Source: Phytoactinopolyspora endophytica (GTDB lineage Bacteria > Actinomycetota > Actinomycetes > Jiangellales > Jiangellaceae). From it: a stretch of DNA of 6,594 nucleotides. Below are positions 1-6,269 of the stretch, one piece after another (position 1 is the stretch's first letter; each line of letters opens with the position of its first letter). Position numbers and translations under genes: made by a program. The notes beneath the pieces were generated by a model. That model did no database searches. It was not told where the DNA came from and was given only the letters and a program-made list of their open reading frames with translations. The stretch is from positions 136,546 to 143,139 of the forward strand of contig NZ_ML142866.1 of assembly GCF_004138495.1 (NCBI RefSeq). Reading direction: 5' to 3'.

Positions 1-36
1 TTCCACGTCGACAGGAGCCTGTTGGCCGGCGCCTGA
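1..36 (+). CDS. possible 3' end of an upstream gene (11 codons)
   Basis: Frame 1 reads FHVDRSLLAGA and then TGA at 34-36. The only support is position: a strong hairpin that folds best in plus-strand RNA follows about 55 bases later, as expected after a plus-strand gene end. Eleven residues are too few to assign a family. The other plus frames stay open longer here, but their Arg/Pro/Ala-rich translations look like GC-driven noise. The stretch could equally be non-coding. Confidence 0.2.
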   Translation, partial: FHVDRSLLAGA

Positions 37-88
37 GACCTCGCCTGCAGGGCCTGGCTCGACGCCGCAGCAGCATAGAACGAGTCGA

Positions 89-132
89 CGCGACGGCCGC
101 GTCCCGGATCTCCCCGGGGCGCGGCCGTCGTG
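89..132 (+). terminator. strong GC-rich hairpin, probable intrinsic terminator
   Basis: CGACGGCCGCG (91-101) pairs exactly with CGCGGCCGTCG (120-130). Inside it CCCGG (103-107) pairs with CCGGG (114-118) around a 6-base loop. The two irregular positions, 102/119 and 90/131, are U-G or G-U wobbles in plus-strand RNA but A-C or C-A mismatches in minus-strand RNA, so the fold is continuous only on the plus strand. That points to a plus-strand gene ending just left of it. It also lies 78 bases past the minus-strand gene ending at 208 and could act in both directions. There is no T tract, which is common for actinobacterial terminators. Confidence 0.6.
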
Positions 133-207
133 CGTACGTGGTGGTGCACGCAGATGAGGTTTTGTGAACTCGCCCGCTGGGATCGGGCCGAACGCCGTGG
201 AATCCGT

Positions 208-762
208 TCAGCGACGCCGGTTCGCGCCCAGAATCGCGTTGAGCCCCTGCTCCCCTCCCCGCATGACAACACGGTGGCCGAGCACGAACAGCGGCCACAG
301 CAGAGGCGTCGTCAGCCGCATCCACCGGCGTGCCGCCACAACCTCCAGCGCCACCTCGATGTTCGTTCCCAGTGGCACCGTCCCGCTGGGATCCGCGTTC
401 CGGCTGGGATCCGCGTTCCGGCTGCGCACCTGACCGCCTGTACCAGCGCCGTAGGGTGCCGCGTCGGCGAACTCGACAGTCGCACTCCCGATCACGTCCC
501 CGCGCACGGACAGCGTCACCTGCTTCTCCGGGATCACGTCAACGAGACGGAGGTCGGTGCGGAGCTGGTAACCGATGGGACTGCGCCACAGGCACTGGGA
601 CTCGCTCCCGACGAGATCCTCCGTCCGATCCACCTCGATCGAGCGCAGCCTGGGCCACCAGTCGAGCCATCCCTGGCCTGGCTCTGTCAGAAATGCCCAG
701 CAGCTGCCCAGCGGCGCGTCGACGAACCACATCGACTTGAGACTGTACGAGCGTGGCTTCAC
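208..762 (-). CDS. SRPBCC (START/polyketide-cyclase-like) family protein
   Basis: This encodes about 184 residues resembling single-domain SRPBCC proteins, a fold with a deep hydrophobic ligand pocket; the ligand is unknown. Family-like features are the opening strand YSLKSMWFVDAP, then CWAFLTEPGQGWLDWWP (the usual 'W..LT.P..W..WWP' segment), alternating beta strands, and a C-terminal helix with LLWPLFVLGHRVVMRGGEQGL. I prefer the GTG at 760-762 because AGGG lies 8 bases upstream and the protein then begins close to the first strand. GTG at 784-786 would add 8 residues and has no clear ribosome site. The loop at about residues 114-127 holds the duplicated hexapeptide RNADPS. The gene follows ctaF in the same direction but is separated by 231 bases and a terminator, so it is probably transcribed on its own. 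There is no signal peptide, so a cytoplasmic location is likely. Confidence 0.8.
   Translation of the reverse strand: MKPRSYSLKSMWFVDAPLGSCWAFLTEPGQGWLDWWPRLRSIEVDRTEDLVGSESQCLWRSPIGYQLRTDLRLVDVIPEKQVTLSVRGDVIGSATVEFADAAPYGAGTGGQVRSRNADPSRNADPSGTVPLGTNIEVALEVVAARRWMRLTTPLLWPLFVLGHRVVMRGGEQGLNAILGANRRR
385..424. repeat. 18-bp tandem direct repeat inside the SRPBCC gene
   Basis: The unit GCTGGGATCCGCGTTCCG occurs at 385-402 and again, identical, at 403-420, followed by GCTG (421-424), the start of a third unit. Being 18 bp it keeps the frame and adds a second RNADPS to the protein. The perfect identity suggests a recent slippage event. Confidence 0.95.
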
Positions 763-943
763 AGCACCGACCCTACGTAGCACCACACGCAGGCCTACAG
801 CCGCGTTCGACAGCCTCGGGCTCGACGGTGGAAGACTATCTCGCGACAGCTGGAATGCTCGCCACGCTATAGCAGGTCAACAAGCTCCAGCGATATACAT
901 GACAACTCTCCAGCGCTCGACGCGCGCGCGTATCGCGTATACA

Positions 944-978
944 GAACAGGGGCCGGAGAAACTCTCCGACCCCTGTTC
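944..978 (-). terminator. intrinsic terminator of the ctaCDF operon
   Basis: A 16-bp hairpin lies about 16 bases beyond the ctaF stop. The arm at 944-959 (GAACAGGGGCCGGAGA) pairs with 963-978 across a 3-base loop. The single irregular pair (953/969) is C-A on the plus strand but G-U in minus-strand RNA, so the stem is unbroken in the transcript of the oxidase operon. No U tract follows. Confidence 0.8.
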
Positions 979-993
979 GTGTCAACGCAAGCC

Positions 994-1389
994 TCAGTGG
1001 GAGTATTCGCCTCGGTAGTACTCGAAGACCCATCCGAGGACCGCGATAGCAGCCAGCGCCACGCCGATGATGAAGATGAACCAGGCGAAGACCAGGCCTA
1101 GAAACACCACCGTCGCCGCCAGGCCGCCCATCAGCGGCCACCACGAGTGCGGGCTGAAGAACCCGTACTCCCCGGCCAGCTCTTCGATCTCGCCGTCATG
1201 GCGGTCCTCCGGACGCGGGCCGAGACGACGGACGAGCAACATGAAGTAGAAGGCGATCATCGCGCCCAGCCCGAACGTCACCGTCAACGCAGTAGTGCCC
1301 GTCGGATCCCCCGAGGCGAACCAGTAGATGGGTGTGACGATCGCGAGGAAGACCGCGACGACCCCGAAGACAAGCGCTTCAACCTTCAC
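994..1389 (-). CDS. ctaF: cytochrome c oxidase subunit IV, actinobacterial type
   Basis: This 131-residue integral membrane protein is the small accessory subunit of the actinobacterial aa3 oxidase, which works within the bcc-aa3 supercomplex. Four hydrophobic segments are visible at about 3-23, 36-54, 86-105 and 106-123. Between the second and third is a charged loop ([23 protein letters not shown]) leading into [11 protein letters not shown], which is characteristic of this subunit. Length and topology fit the family. The start is GTG at 1387-1389. Its GTGA overlaps the ctaD stop by 4 bases, and a GGGAGGGGGAG ribosome site lies 2 bases upstream, indicating translational coupling. It has no metal ligands, so its role is taken to be assembly or stability of the oxidase. 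It is the last gene of the operon and is followed by the hairpin terminator. Confidence 0.95.
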   Translation of the reverse strand: MKVEALVFGVVAVFLAIVTPIYWFASGDPTGTTALTVTFGLGAMIAFYFMLLVRRLGPRPEDRHDGEIEELAGEYGFFSPHSWWPLMGGLAATVVFLGLVFAWFIFIIGVALAAIAVLGWVFEYYRGEYSH

Positions 1390-3161
1390 TGCTCCCCCTC
1401 CCCTTTCTTATCGTCGTCTGTACGGCCGTCCTCATCCACCTGGTCGACGTCCGCCGGGCCGAGAACTTGCACCAGCGCCCCGCCGTCGGTGGGTTTGACC
1501 TGAGACTGTGCGGCCGCTTCCGGGAACTTCAGGTCGAATGCCGGACGCTCACTGCGGATCCGCGGCAGCGACGTGAAGTTGTGCCGAGGTGGCGGGCAGG
1601 ACGTCGCCCATTCCAGTGATGCCCCGTATCCCCATGGGTCATCGACCGCGACCTTCGGCTGCAGCCGCGACTTCCACACGTTCCACAGGAACGGCAAGGT
1701 CGACACGGCGAGCACGAATGATCCCACGGTAGAGATCTGGTTGAGCAGCTCGAAACCGTCCTCAGGCTCATAGTCCACGTAACGGCGCGGCATCCCGTCG
1801 ACGCCGAGCCAGTGCTGGACCAGGAATGTGCCGTGGAAGCCGATGAACAGCGACCAGAAGTGGAGCTTTCCAAGCCGCTCGTCCAGCATCCGACCCGTGA
1901 ACTTCGGCCACCAGAAGTAAAAACCGGAGAACATCGCGAACACCACAGTGCCGAAGACGACGTAGTGGAAGTGCGCTACCACGAAGTAGGAGTCCGAGAC
2001 ATGGAAGTCCAGCGGCGGCGACGACAGGATCACGCCGGTGAGCCCGCCGAAGAGGAACGTCACCATGAAACCGAGCGCGAACATCATCGGAGTCTCGAAT
2101 GTGACCGAGCCTCGCCACATCGTCCCGATCCAGGCGAAGAACTTCAGTCCGGTGGGAACGGCGATCAGCATCGTCATTGCCGCGAAGAACGGCAGGTTGA
2201 CCGCCCCGGTCACGTACATGTGGTGTGCCCAGACCGCCACCGAAAGCATGGCGATCGACAGCGTCGCCAGCACCAGGCCTTTGTAGCCGAAGATCGGCTT
2301 GCGGCTGAAGACCGGGATGACCTCAGTGATGATCCCGAAGAACGGCAACGCGATGATGTAGACCTCGGGATGACCGAAGAACCAGAAGAGGTGTTGCCAG
2401 AGGATCGCACCACCTGCCGACGGGTCGAAGATGTGCGTCCCGAGGTTGCGATCGGCGAACAGCGCGAACAGCGCGGCGGCCAACAGCGGGAAGGCGATCA
2501 GCACCAAGATGGCCGTGACCAGGATGTTCCAGGTGAATATCGGCATCCGGAACATGGTCATGCCAGGAGCGCGCATACAGACGATCGTCGTCACGAAGTT
2601 CACAGCACCGAAGATGGTGCCGAACCCGCTCATCGCCAGGCCTGCCACCCATAGATCCCCACCGACGTGTGGCGTATAGACGTCATTGGAGAGCGGTGTA
2701 TAGGCGAACCAGCCGAAGTCAGCCGCACCACCGGGCGTGATGAAGCCCGCCATCACGATGAGCCCGCCGAAGACGAACAGATAGAAGCTGAACATGTTCA
2801 GCCTCGGGAACGCGACGTCGGGCGCACCGATCTGCAGCGGAACGATGATGTTACCGAATCCGATGAACAATGGAGTCGCGAACAGCAGCAGCATGATGGT
2901 GCCGTGCATGGTGAACAGCTGGTTGTAGACGCCATCGCTCACCACCTGCCGTCCGGGCGAGAAGAGCTCGGCACGGATCAGGAGGGCCATGACTCCGCCG
3001 GCGAGGAAGAACCCGAACGACGCGATCAGGTACATGTACCCGATCACCTTGTGGTCGGTCGACGTCATCCAGCGGACGGCCACGCTACCTTTCAGCCGCG
3101 GCGTCGTCACCGGCAGAGGGGCCTCCGTCGTGGCGGCCGTACGTTCGAGGTATGTGGTCAC
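1386..3161 (-). CDS. ctaD: cytochrome c oxidase subunit I (aa3 type)
   Basis: This 591-residue catalytic subunit reduces O2 to water and pumps protons. Visible ligands are His86 (in MHGTIM, haem a), His264 and Tyr268 (in FGHPEVY, CuB and the His-Tyr crosslink), His313-His314 (CuB), and His397 and His399 (in VAHFHY, haems a3 and a). The D-channel entry Asp115 and Asn104 and the K-channel Lys340 (in TGLKFFAW) are present, so it is an A-type proton-pumping haem-copper oxidase. There are about 12 membrane segments between about 38 and 500. After the last one comes a soluble tail of roughly 90 residues that ends in a highly acidic stretch ([20 protein letters not shown]). The start is GTG at 3159-3161, overlapping the ctaC stop as GTGA, with GGGAG 6 bases upstream. 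There is no sign of a frameshift or a missing ligand. Confidence 0.98.
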   Translation of the reverse strand: MTTYLERTAATTEAPLPVTTPRLKGSVAVRWMTSTDHKVIGYMYLIASFGFFLAGGVMALLIRAELFSPGRQVVSDGVYNQLFTMHGTIMLLLFATPLFIGFGNIIVPLQIGAPDVAFPRLNMFSFYLFVFGGLIVMAGFITPGGAADFGWFAYTPLSNDVYTPHVGGDLWVAGLAMSGFGTIFGAVNFVTTIVCMRAPGMTMFRMPIFTWNILVTAILVLIAFPLLAAALFALFADRNLGTHIFDPSAGGAILWQHLFWFFGHPEVYIIALPFFGIITEVIPVFSRKPIFGYKGLVLATLSIAMLSVAVWAHHMYVTGAVNLPFFAAMTMLIAVPTGLKFFAWIGTMWRGSVTFETPMMFALGFMVTFLFGGLTGVILSSPPLDFHVSDSYFVVAHFHYVVFGTVVFAMFSGFYFWWPKFTGRMLDERLGKLHFWSLFIGFHGTFLVQHWLGVDGMPRRYVDYEPEDGFELLNQISTVGSFVLAVSTLPFLWNVWKSRLQPKVAVDDPWGYGASLEWATSCPPPRHNFTSLPRIRSERPAFDLKFPEAAAQSQVKPTDGGALVQVLGPADVDQVDEDGRTDDDKKGEGEQ

Positions 3162-4015
3162 TCTTCGCTCCCGCCTTCGCCAGCCGGCCTCTCCGCGTAG
3201 GCGCCGCGGATCGGGGCGTCGATCTGGCCCGTCTGGCCTTCGTCACGCAACTCCTGCATACGGGCGGCATACTCCTGTTCAGAGACCACTTCGACGTTGA
3301 ACAGCATTCTCGCGTGATACGCACCGCACAGCTCCGCGCACTTGCCGGCGAAGGTGCCTTCCTCGTTGGGCGTCACCTGGAAGCTGTTGGTCCGGCCCGG
3401 CACGACGTCCATCTTCATGTAGAACTGGGGTACCCAGAAGGAGTGGATCACGTCGGGCGAGTCGAGCTCGAACCGGACCGTCTGGTCCACCGGAAGGTAC
3501 AGCGTGGGAGTGTCCGTGGTGGTGCCGACCTCGTAGACGTCCTCGTCGGCGTAGTTGAAGGTCCACGACCACTGCTGGCCGATGACGCCCACCGTCAGAT
3601 CCGGCGGTTCGGATTCGTCGAGGATGTCGTCCTGATGCTGCACGGTGAAGTAGAACAGCACACCGATGACGATCAACGGCGTGACCGTGTAGAGGAATTC
3701 GATCGGCACGTTGAATCGAGTCTGCTTGGGCAGCTCGTCATTGCGCTTGCGGTACGCCACCATGGCCCAGAGGATCAACCCCCAGACCAGGATGCCCACC
3801 GCGAACGCGGCCACCCACGAGCCGACCCAGAGGTCACCGATCAGCGGCGCTTCCTCGGTCACCCCTTCGGGGAGACCGAAACGCTGCCCTTGGTTATCAG
3901 CGTCCGCAGCGCAGCCGCTCAGCGCCAACACTGTGCCCACCGCAGCGGACGCAGCCTTAACCCTGCGACGCACCGGGCGAGCCGACCTATCCTGACCCAC
4001 GAGGCGCCCTTCCAT
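3158..4015 (-). CDS. ctaC: cytochrome c oxidase subunit II, lipoprotein with CuA centre
   Basis: This 285-residue subunit takes electrons from cytochrome c (probably the bound dihaem QcrC in actinobacteria) and passes them to subunit I. The basic N terminus ([11 protein letters not shown]) and hydrophobic stretch end in a lipobox LSGC with Cys35, so it is probably lipid-anchored. Two membrane helices follow at about 60-88 and 104-126, then a cupredoxin domain with QWSW at 148-151. The CuA ligands are all present: His191 (DVIHSF), then Cys226, Glu228, Cys230, His234 and Met237 in [13 protein letters not shown] chose ATG at 4013-4015, with AAGTGAG 8 bases upstream. GTG at 4022-4024 would add 3 residues and has no clear ribosome site. 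It is the first gene of ctaC-ctaD-ctaF and is divergent from the desulfurase gene. Confidence 0.96.
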   Translation of the reverse strand: MEGRLVGQDRSARPVRRRVKAASAAVGTVLALSGCAADADNQGQRFGLPEGVTEEAPLIGDLWVGSWVAAFAVGILVWGLILWAMVAYRKRNDELPKQTRFNVPIEFLYTVTPLIVIGVLFYFTVQHQDDILDESEPPDLTVGVIGQQWSWTFNYADEDVYEVGTTTDTPTLYLPVDQTVRFELDSPDVIHSFWVPQFYMKMDVVPGRTNSFQVTPNEEGTFAGKCAELCGAYHARMLFNVEVVSEQEYAARMQELRDEGQTGQIDAPIRGAYAERPAGEGGSEE

Positions 4016-4167
4016 GCTTTGCACTCACTTGTGAAGCAGCGCCGAGCCGGGACCGACAACGTCTCGCAGCGCGCACTGCACCCAAGGCAAGCTTCTCTTG
4101 TCGCAGCCCACCCTAGCGGTTCGCACTCGGCGGCCAGCGACGAGGTCGGCCTATTACGGTACGTGTC
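4016..4167. promoter_or_regulatory. divergent intergenic region, ctaC promoter expected
   Basis: This 152-bp gap lies between two divergent starts and must hold the start signals of both the oxidase operon and the desulfurase gene. On the minus strand TAGGGT (4110-4115) fits the loose actinobacterial -10 pattern TAnnnT, about 95 bases before the ctaC start, but no convincing -35 hexamer stands 16-19 bases upstream. I see no strong palindrome that would mark an operator. Confidence 0.4.
4152..4160 (+). promoter_or_regulatory. candidate -10 element giving a leaderless desulfurase mRNA
   Basis: TATTACGGT contains TACGGT (4155-4160), a TAnnnT-type -10 box whose end is 7 bases before the GTG at 4168. 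A transcript starting there would begin exactly at the start codon. No AGGAG-like ribosome site precedes that GTG, which agrees with leaderless translation. The -35 region (about 4130-4138, GCGGCCAGC) does not resemble TTGACA, so support is partial. Confidence 0.3.
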
Positions 4168-5364
4168 GTGGAGTCCTTCTCTGATCAGGCCGACCCCCGC
4201 GTCGGATCCGGCCATTTCGACGCCGCCTCGACCGAAGCCCTGCACCCAGCGGCGCGTGAGGTCTGGCTGGCTGCGATCGACGACGGCTGGGCCGACCCGG
4301 CCAGGCTGTACGGAGCAGCGCGCCGGGCCCGCATGCTGCTCGACAATGCGCGCGAGATCGTCGCCGCCGTTCTGGGATCGAGGCCGGATGAGATCTCCTT
4401 CACATCCTCCGGCACCCAGGCCGTGCAGCTCGGCATGCTCGGCGCGCTGCGGGCCCGGGAACGAACTCACCGCGGTATCGTCGCATCGGCCGTGGAGCAC
4501 TCATCTGTCCTGCATACGGCCGCCTACGACGCGAGCACCTCGTCGCCCGCCACATCTGCCGCCTCCGCGGGCCCGCCGGTCCAGCTCGTCGACGTCGACC
4601 GGCATGGACGGGTGGACGCCGGCGAGTTCGCGGCGGCGTTGCGGCCCGAGACCGCGCTCGCGTGCCTGCAGACGGCGAACCACGAGGTCGGCACCGTGCA
4701 GCCGGTCGAGAAGGTCACGCAGCCGTGCCAGGAGCACGGGGTTCCGCTGCTGGTCGACGCCGCCCAGACGGTCGGCCGCCGCCCGATACCCGCCGGCTGG
4801 TCGGTGCTGACCGCCAGCGCCCATAAGTGGGGCGGGCCGCCCGGGGTGGGGGTGCTCGCCGTGCGACGCCCTACCCGGTGGCGGTCCCCGCTGCCCGAAG
4901 ACGAGCGGGAGGGCGGACGGGTGCCGGGCTTCGAGAACCTGCCCGGGGTTTTGGCGGCCGCTGCCGCTCTGCGTGCACGCGTCGAGGAGTCGGACGAACT
5001 CGCCCAGCGGCACTGGAAGCTTGTGGAGAGAATCCGCCACGAGATCCCGAAGCGCATCCCCGACGTCGAAGTCGTGGGCCACCCGGTGCAGCGGCTGCCT
5101 CACCTGGTGACGTTCTCGTGCCTCTATGTCAACGGCGAGGCACTGGTGACCGAGCTCGACCGAGCCGGGTTCGCGGTCAACAGCGGATCGTCGTGTACCG
5201 CCAGCACGCTACGCCCCAGCCATGTACTGGAAGCGATGGGCGTGCTCACACACGGCAACGTCCGCGTCTCGCTCTCACGCGATGTGACGGCGGACGACGT
5301 GGATCGCTTCCTCGACGTCGTGCCCGACGTGGTGACCAGGCTCCGATCCGAGGCGGGGATGTGA
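4168..5364 (+). CDS. cysteine desulfurase, PLP-dependent class V aminotransferase fold
   Basis: This 398-residue enzyme converts cysteine to alanine and leaves persulfide sulfur on its own active-site cysteine for transfer. Motifs in order: FDAAST at 17-22 (the 'YLDNAAT' segment), FTSSGTQA at 78-85 (PLP phosphate binding), VEHSSVL with His111, TANHEVGTVQP with Asn171, VDAAQTVG with Asp197 and Gln200, SAHKWGGPPGVG with the PLP lysine Lys220, and NSGSSCTAS with the catalytic Cys343. The usual group I signature TSGATE is replaced by TSSGTQA, and residues 121-136 are a low-complexity Ser/Ala/Thr loop, so it is a divergent member and not a standard IscS. GTG at 4168 is the only common start codon between the in-frame TAG at 4114 and the first motif. 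A TusA-like carrier follows on the same strand, the probable sulfur acceptor. Confidence 0.93.
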   Translation: MESFSDQADPRVGSGHFDAASTEALHPAAREVWLAAIDDGWADPARLYGAARRARMLLDNAREIVAAVLGSRPDEISFTSSGTQAVQLGMLGALRARERTHRGIVASAVEHSSVLHTAAYDASTSSPATSAASAGPPVQLVDVDRHGRVDAGEFAAALRPETALACLQTANHEVGTVQPVEKVTQPCQEHGVPLLVDAAQTVGRRPIPAGWSVLTASAHKWGGPPGVGVLAVRRPTRWRSPLPEDEREGGRVPGFENLPGVLAAAAALRARVEESDELAQRHWKLVERIRHEIPKRIPDVEVVGHPVQRLPHLVTFSCLYVNGEALVTELDRAGFAVNSGSSCTASTLRPSHVLEAMGVLTHGNVRVSLSRDVTADDVDRFLDVVPDVVTRLRSEAGM

Positions 5365-5394
5365 GCGACTGGACTGGTCGGCCGTGGTCCGGGA

Positions 5395-5511
5395 GGTGGT
5401 GGTCCGGGGGAAGGAATCTCCCGGCTCAAGCCCAACCGGGCCACAGACCAGCCGAGCCCGGCACACACCACACAACCCCATGCCGGGTGATCCTTCCCCC
5501 GGACCACCACC
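5395..5511. repeat. inverted repeat with perfect 21-bp arms between desulfurase and tusA
   Basis: The arm at 5395-5415 (begins GGTGGTGGTCC, ends GGGGGAAGGA) is the exact reverse complement of 5491-5511. Pairing resumes further in, with CCCGGC (5420-5425) matching GCCGGG (5482-5487) after a one-base bulge and one mismatch, giving a stem of about 30 bp around a loop of roughly 56 bases. Just upstream, GTGGTCCGGG is directly repeated at 5384-5393 and 5399-5408. It lies 30 bases after the desulfurase stop, so it may act as a terminator or 3'-end stabiliser, or be a REP/MITE-like palindromic element. Confidence 0.9.
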
Positions 5512-5528
5512 GACGTGGGGCGTTAACC

Positions 5529-5549
5529 CCGGGAGATCCTTCCCCCGGA
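5529..5549. repeat. third copy of the palindromic unit
   Basis: CCGGGAGATCCTTCCCCCGG plus A (5529-5549) differs from the direct copy at 5483-5503 by two adjacent bases (AG versus TG at the fifth-sixth or neighbouring positions, depending on alignment). It differs from the inverted copy at 5403-5424 (reverse complement) by only a one-base indel. The inverted copy can therefore pair with either direct copy but not both. The unit ends 38 bases before the tusA start codon. Confidence 0.85.
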
Positions 5550-5573
5550 TTACCGGCCCCAGGCTCCATTCGT

Positions 5574-5583
5574 AAAGGAGGTG
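5574..5583 (+). promoter_or_regulatory. strong ribosome binding site of tusA
   Basis: AAAGGAGGTG is a near-perfect Shine-Dalgarno sequence ending 4 bases before the GTG at 5588, and it fixes that start. It is far stronger than anything before the desulfurase gene, so the carrier can be translated independently. Confidence 0.9.
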
Positions 5584-5587
5584 CGAC

Positions 5588-5818
5588 GTGATTGAACTGG
5601 AGCTCGACTGTCGCGGGCAGCTGTGCCCGCTGCCGGTCATCGAACTGGCCAAGCGGATCGGCGATGCTCCGATCGGCGGCCTGGTGCGGATCATCGCCGA
5701 CGACCCAGCCGCGGCGACGGACATCCCGGCATGGTGCCGGATGCGCGGACAGGAATACGCCGGCCCAGGTGAGGCCGAGGCTTCCGCCCCGTCGTACCTG
5801 GTCCGGCGTATCCGCTGA
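5588..5818 (+). CDS. tusA: TusA/SirA-family sulfur carrier protein
   Basis: This 76-residue cytoplasmic protein carries a persulfide sulfur from a cysteine desulfurase to downstream acceptors (in other bacteria, tRNA thiolation, molybdenum cofactor or sulfur oxidation enzymes). The hallmark CPxP motif is at Cys13-Pro-Leu-Pro16 within LDCRGQLCPLPVIELAK, and Cys13 is the expected sulfur carrier. The second family block, DDPAAATDIPAWCR (residues 38-51), has Cys50. Length matches single-domain TusA proteins. The GTG start is fixed by the ribosome site AAAGGAGGTG. The gene is on the same strand as the desulfurase, 223 bases downstream beyond the palindromic repeats. It is convergent with erpA, with only 12 bases between the two stop codons and no hairpin there. 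The final acceptor cannot be told from this window. Confidence 0.93.
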   Translation: MIELELDCRGQLCPLPVIELAKRIGDAPIGGLVRIIADDPAAATDIPAWCRMRGQEYAGPGEAEASAPSYLVRRIR

Positions 5819-5830
5819 CCGCGCGAGTTG

Positions 5831-6178
5831 TCAGTGGAACGAGTCGCCGCAGGCGCAGGAACCACCGGCGTTGGGGTTGTCGATGGTGAACCCCTGCTTC
5901 TCGATCGTGTCCACGAAGTCGATGGTGGCGCCGCCGAGGTACGGCGCGCTCATCCGGTCGACGACCACGTTCACGCCGCCGAAGTCGTGCACGGTGTCAC
6001 CGTCCAGCGAACGCTCGTCGAAAAAGAGCTGATAGCGCAGGCCCGAACAGCCACCCGGCTGAACAGCGATGCGCAGCTGGAGGTCGTCCCGGCCCTCCTG
6101 GTCGAGCAGAGCCTTGACCTTGCCGGCGGCCCCTTCAGTAAGCACTACGCCGGTAGCGGTCTGTTCCTGAACCGTCAT
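5831..6178 (-). CDS. erpA: iron-sulfur cluster insertion protein, HesB/IscA/ErpA family
   Basis: This 115-residue A-type carrier binds an Fe-S cluster, usually as a dimer, and hands it to client apoproteins. The three conserved ligand cysteines are present: Cys44 in PGGCSGLRY and Cys108 and Cys110 in the C-terminal GGSCACGDSF. The other family segment, DFVDTIEKQGFTIDNPNA, is intact and the length is normal. ATG at 6176-6178 is preceded by AGGAGAA (6184-6190) at 5 bases spacing. The upstream region carries a SigR-type promoter motif, suggesting induction by thiol-oxidative stress. ErpA and IscA are hard to separate by sequence, so the symbol means A-type carrier of the ErpA kind. It lies downstream of glycerate kinase on the same strand, but a 164-bp gap and its own promoter motif suggest separate transcription. 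Confidence 0.93.
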   Translation of the reverse strand: MTVQEQTATGVVLTEGAAGKVKALLDQEGRDDLQLRIAVQPGGCSGLRYQLFFDERSLDGDTVHDFGGVNVVVDRMSAPYLGGATIDFVDTIEKQGFTIDNPNAGGSCACGDSFH

Positions 6179-6183
6179 CGTTG

Positions 6184-6190
6184 TTCTCCT
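6184..6190 (-). promoter_or_regulatory. ribosome binding site of erpA
   Basis: AGGAGAA on the minus strand, 5 bases before ATG at 6178, supports that start over any alternative. Confidence 0.85.
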
Positions 6191-6220
6191 GACGAATAGC
6201 GGACTGCGTCACTAGCTTCC

Positions 6221-6246
6221 AACGTACGCGGTCCCGATGTCATTCC
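6221..6246 (-). promoter_or_regulatory. SigR/SigH-type ECF promoter upstream of erpA
   Basis: On the minus strand GGAAT (6242-6246) is followed after exactly 18 bases by GTT (6221-6223). This matches the GGAAT-N18-GTT consensus of SigR in Streptomyces and the related SigH of mycobacteria, which control the thiol-oxidative stress response. Transcription would begin about 7-10 bases further on, leaving a leader of roughly 35 bases before the ATG at 6178. A TAnnnT-type box (TACACT, 6261-6266) lies upstream but lacks a good -35, so it is a weaker housekeeping candidate. Confidence 0.6.
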
Positions 6247-6269
6247 GGACCGACAGTGCAAGTGTAGGA

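Noticed and set aside
164..780. Plus-strand frames over the SRPBCC gene
   Set aside because: They are Arg/Pro-rich with no domain, whereas the minus-strand frame has a coherent SRPBCC pattern.
851..880. Second SigR-type motif starting at GGAAT (plus strand)
   Set aside because: At 18 or 19 bases downstream the sequence is GGT or GTC, not GTT, and no plus-strand gene follows.
1812..2654. Long plus-strand open frame opposite ctaD (280 codons)
   Set aside because: Its translation is rich in Arg, Glu, His and Asp with no recognisable fold, as expected from the complement of a GC-rich membrane protein gene; ctaD itself is certain.
3152..4810. Very long plus-strand open frame (552 codons) crossing ctaC and the start of the desulfurase gene
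   Set aside because: It runs antisense to ctaC and out of frame with the desulfurase, and its later part is low-complexity Arg/Pro/Ser sequence. The length is a product of high GC content.
4501..5103. Minus-strand frame opposite the desulfurase (200 codons)
   Set aside because: It has no recognisable motifs and lies opposite a gene with a complete set of PLP-enzyme motifs.
5395..5549. CRISPR array
   Set aside because: There are only three units, one of them inverted, with spacers of unequal length; the units are palindromic elements, not CRISPR repeats.
5365..5587. Insertion-sequence remnant or transposase fragment
   Set aside because: No reading frame in the spacer resembles a transposase, and no target-site duplication is evident; only the palindromic repeats remain.
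5819..5830. Terminator between convergent tusA and erpA
   Set aside because: Only 12 bases separate the stops and no inverted repeat spans them, so I could not support a terminator.
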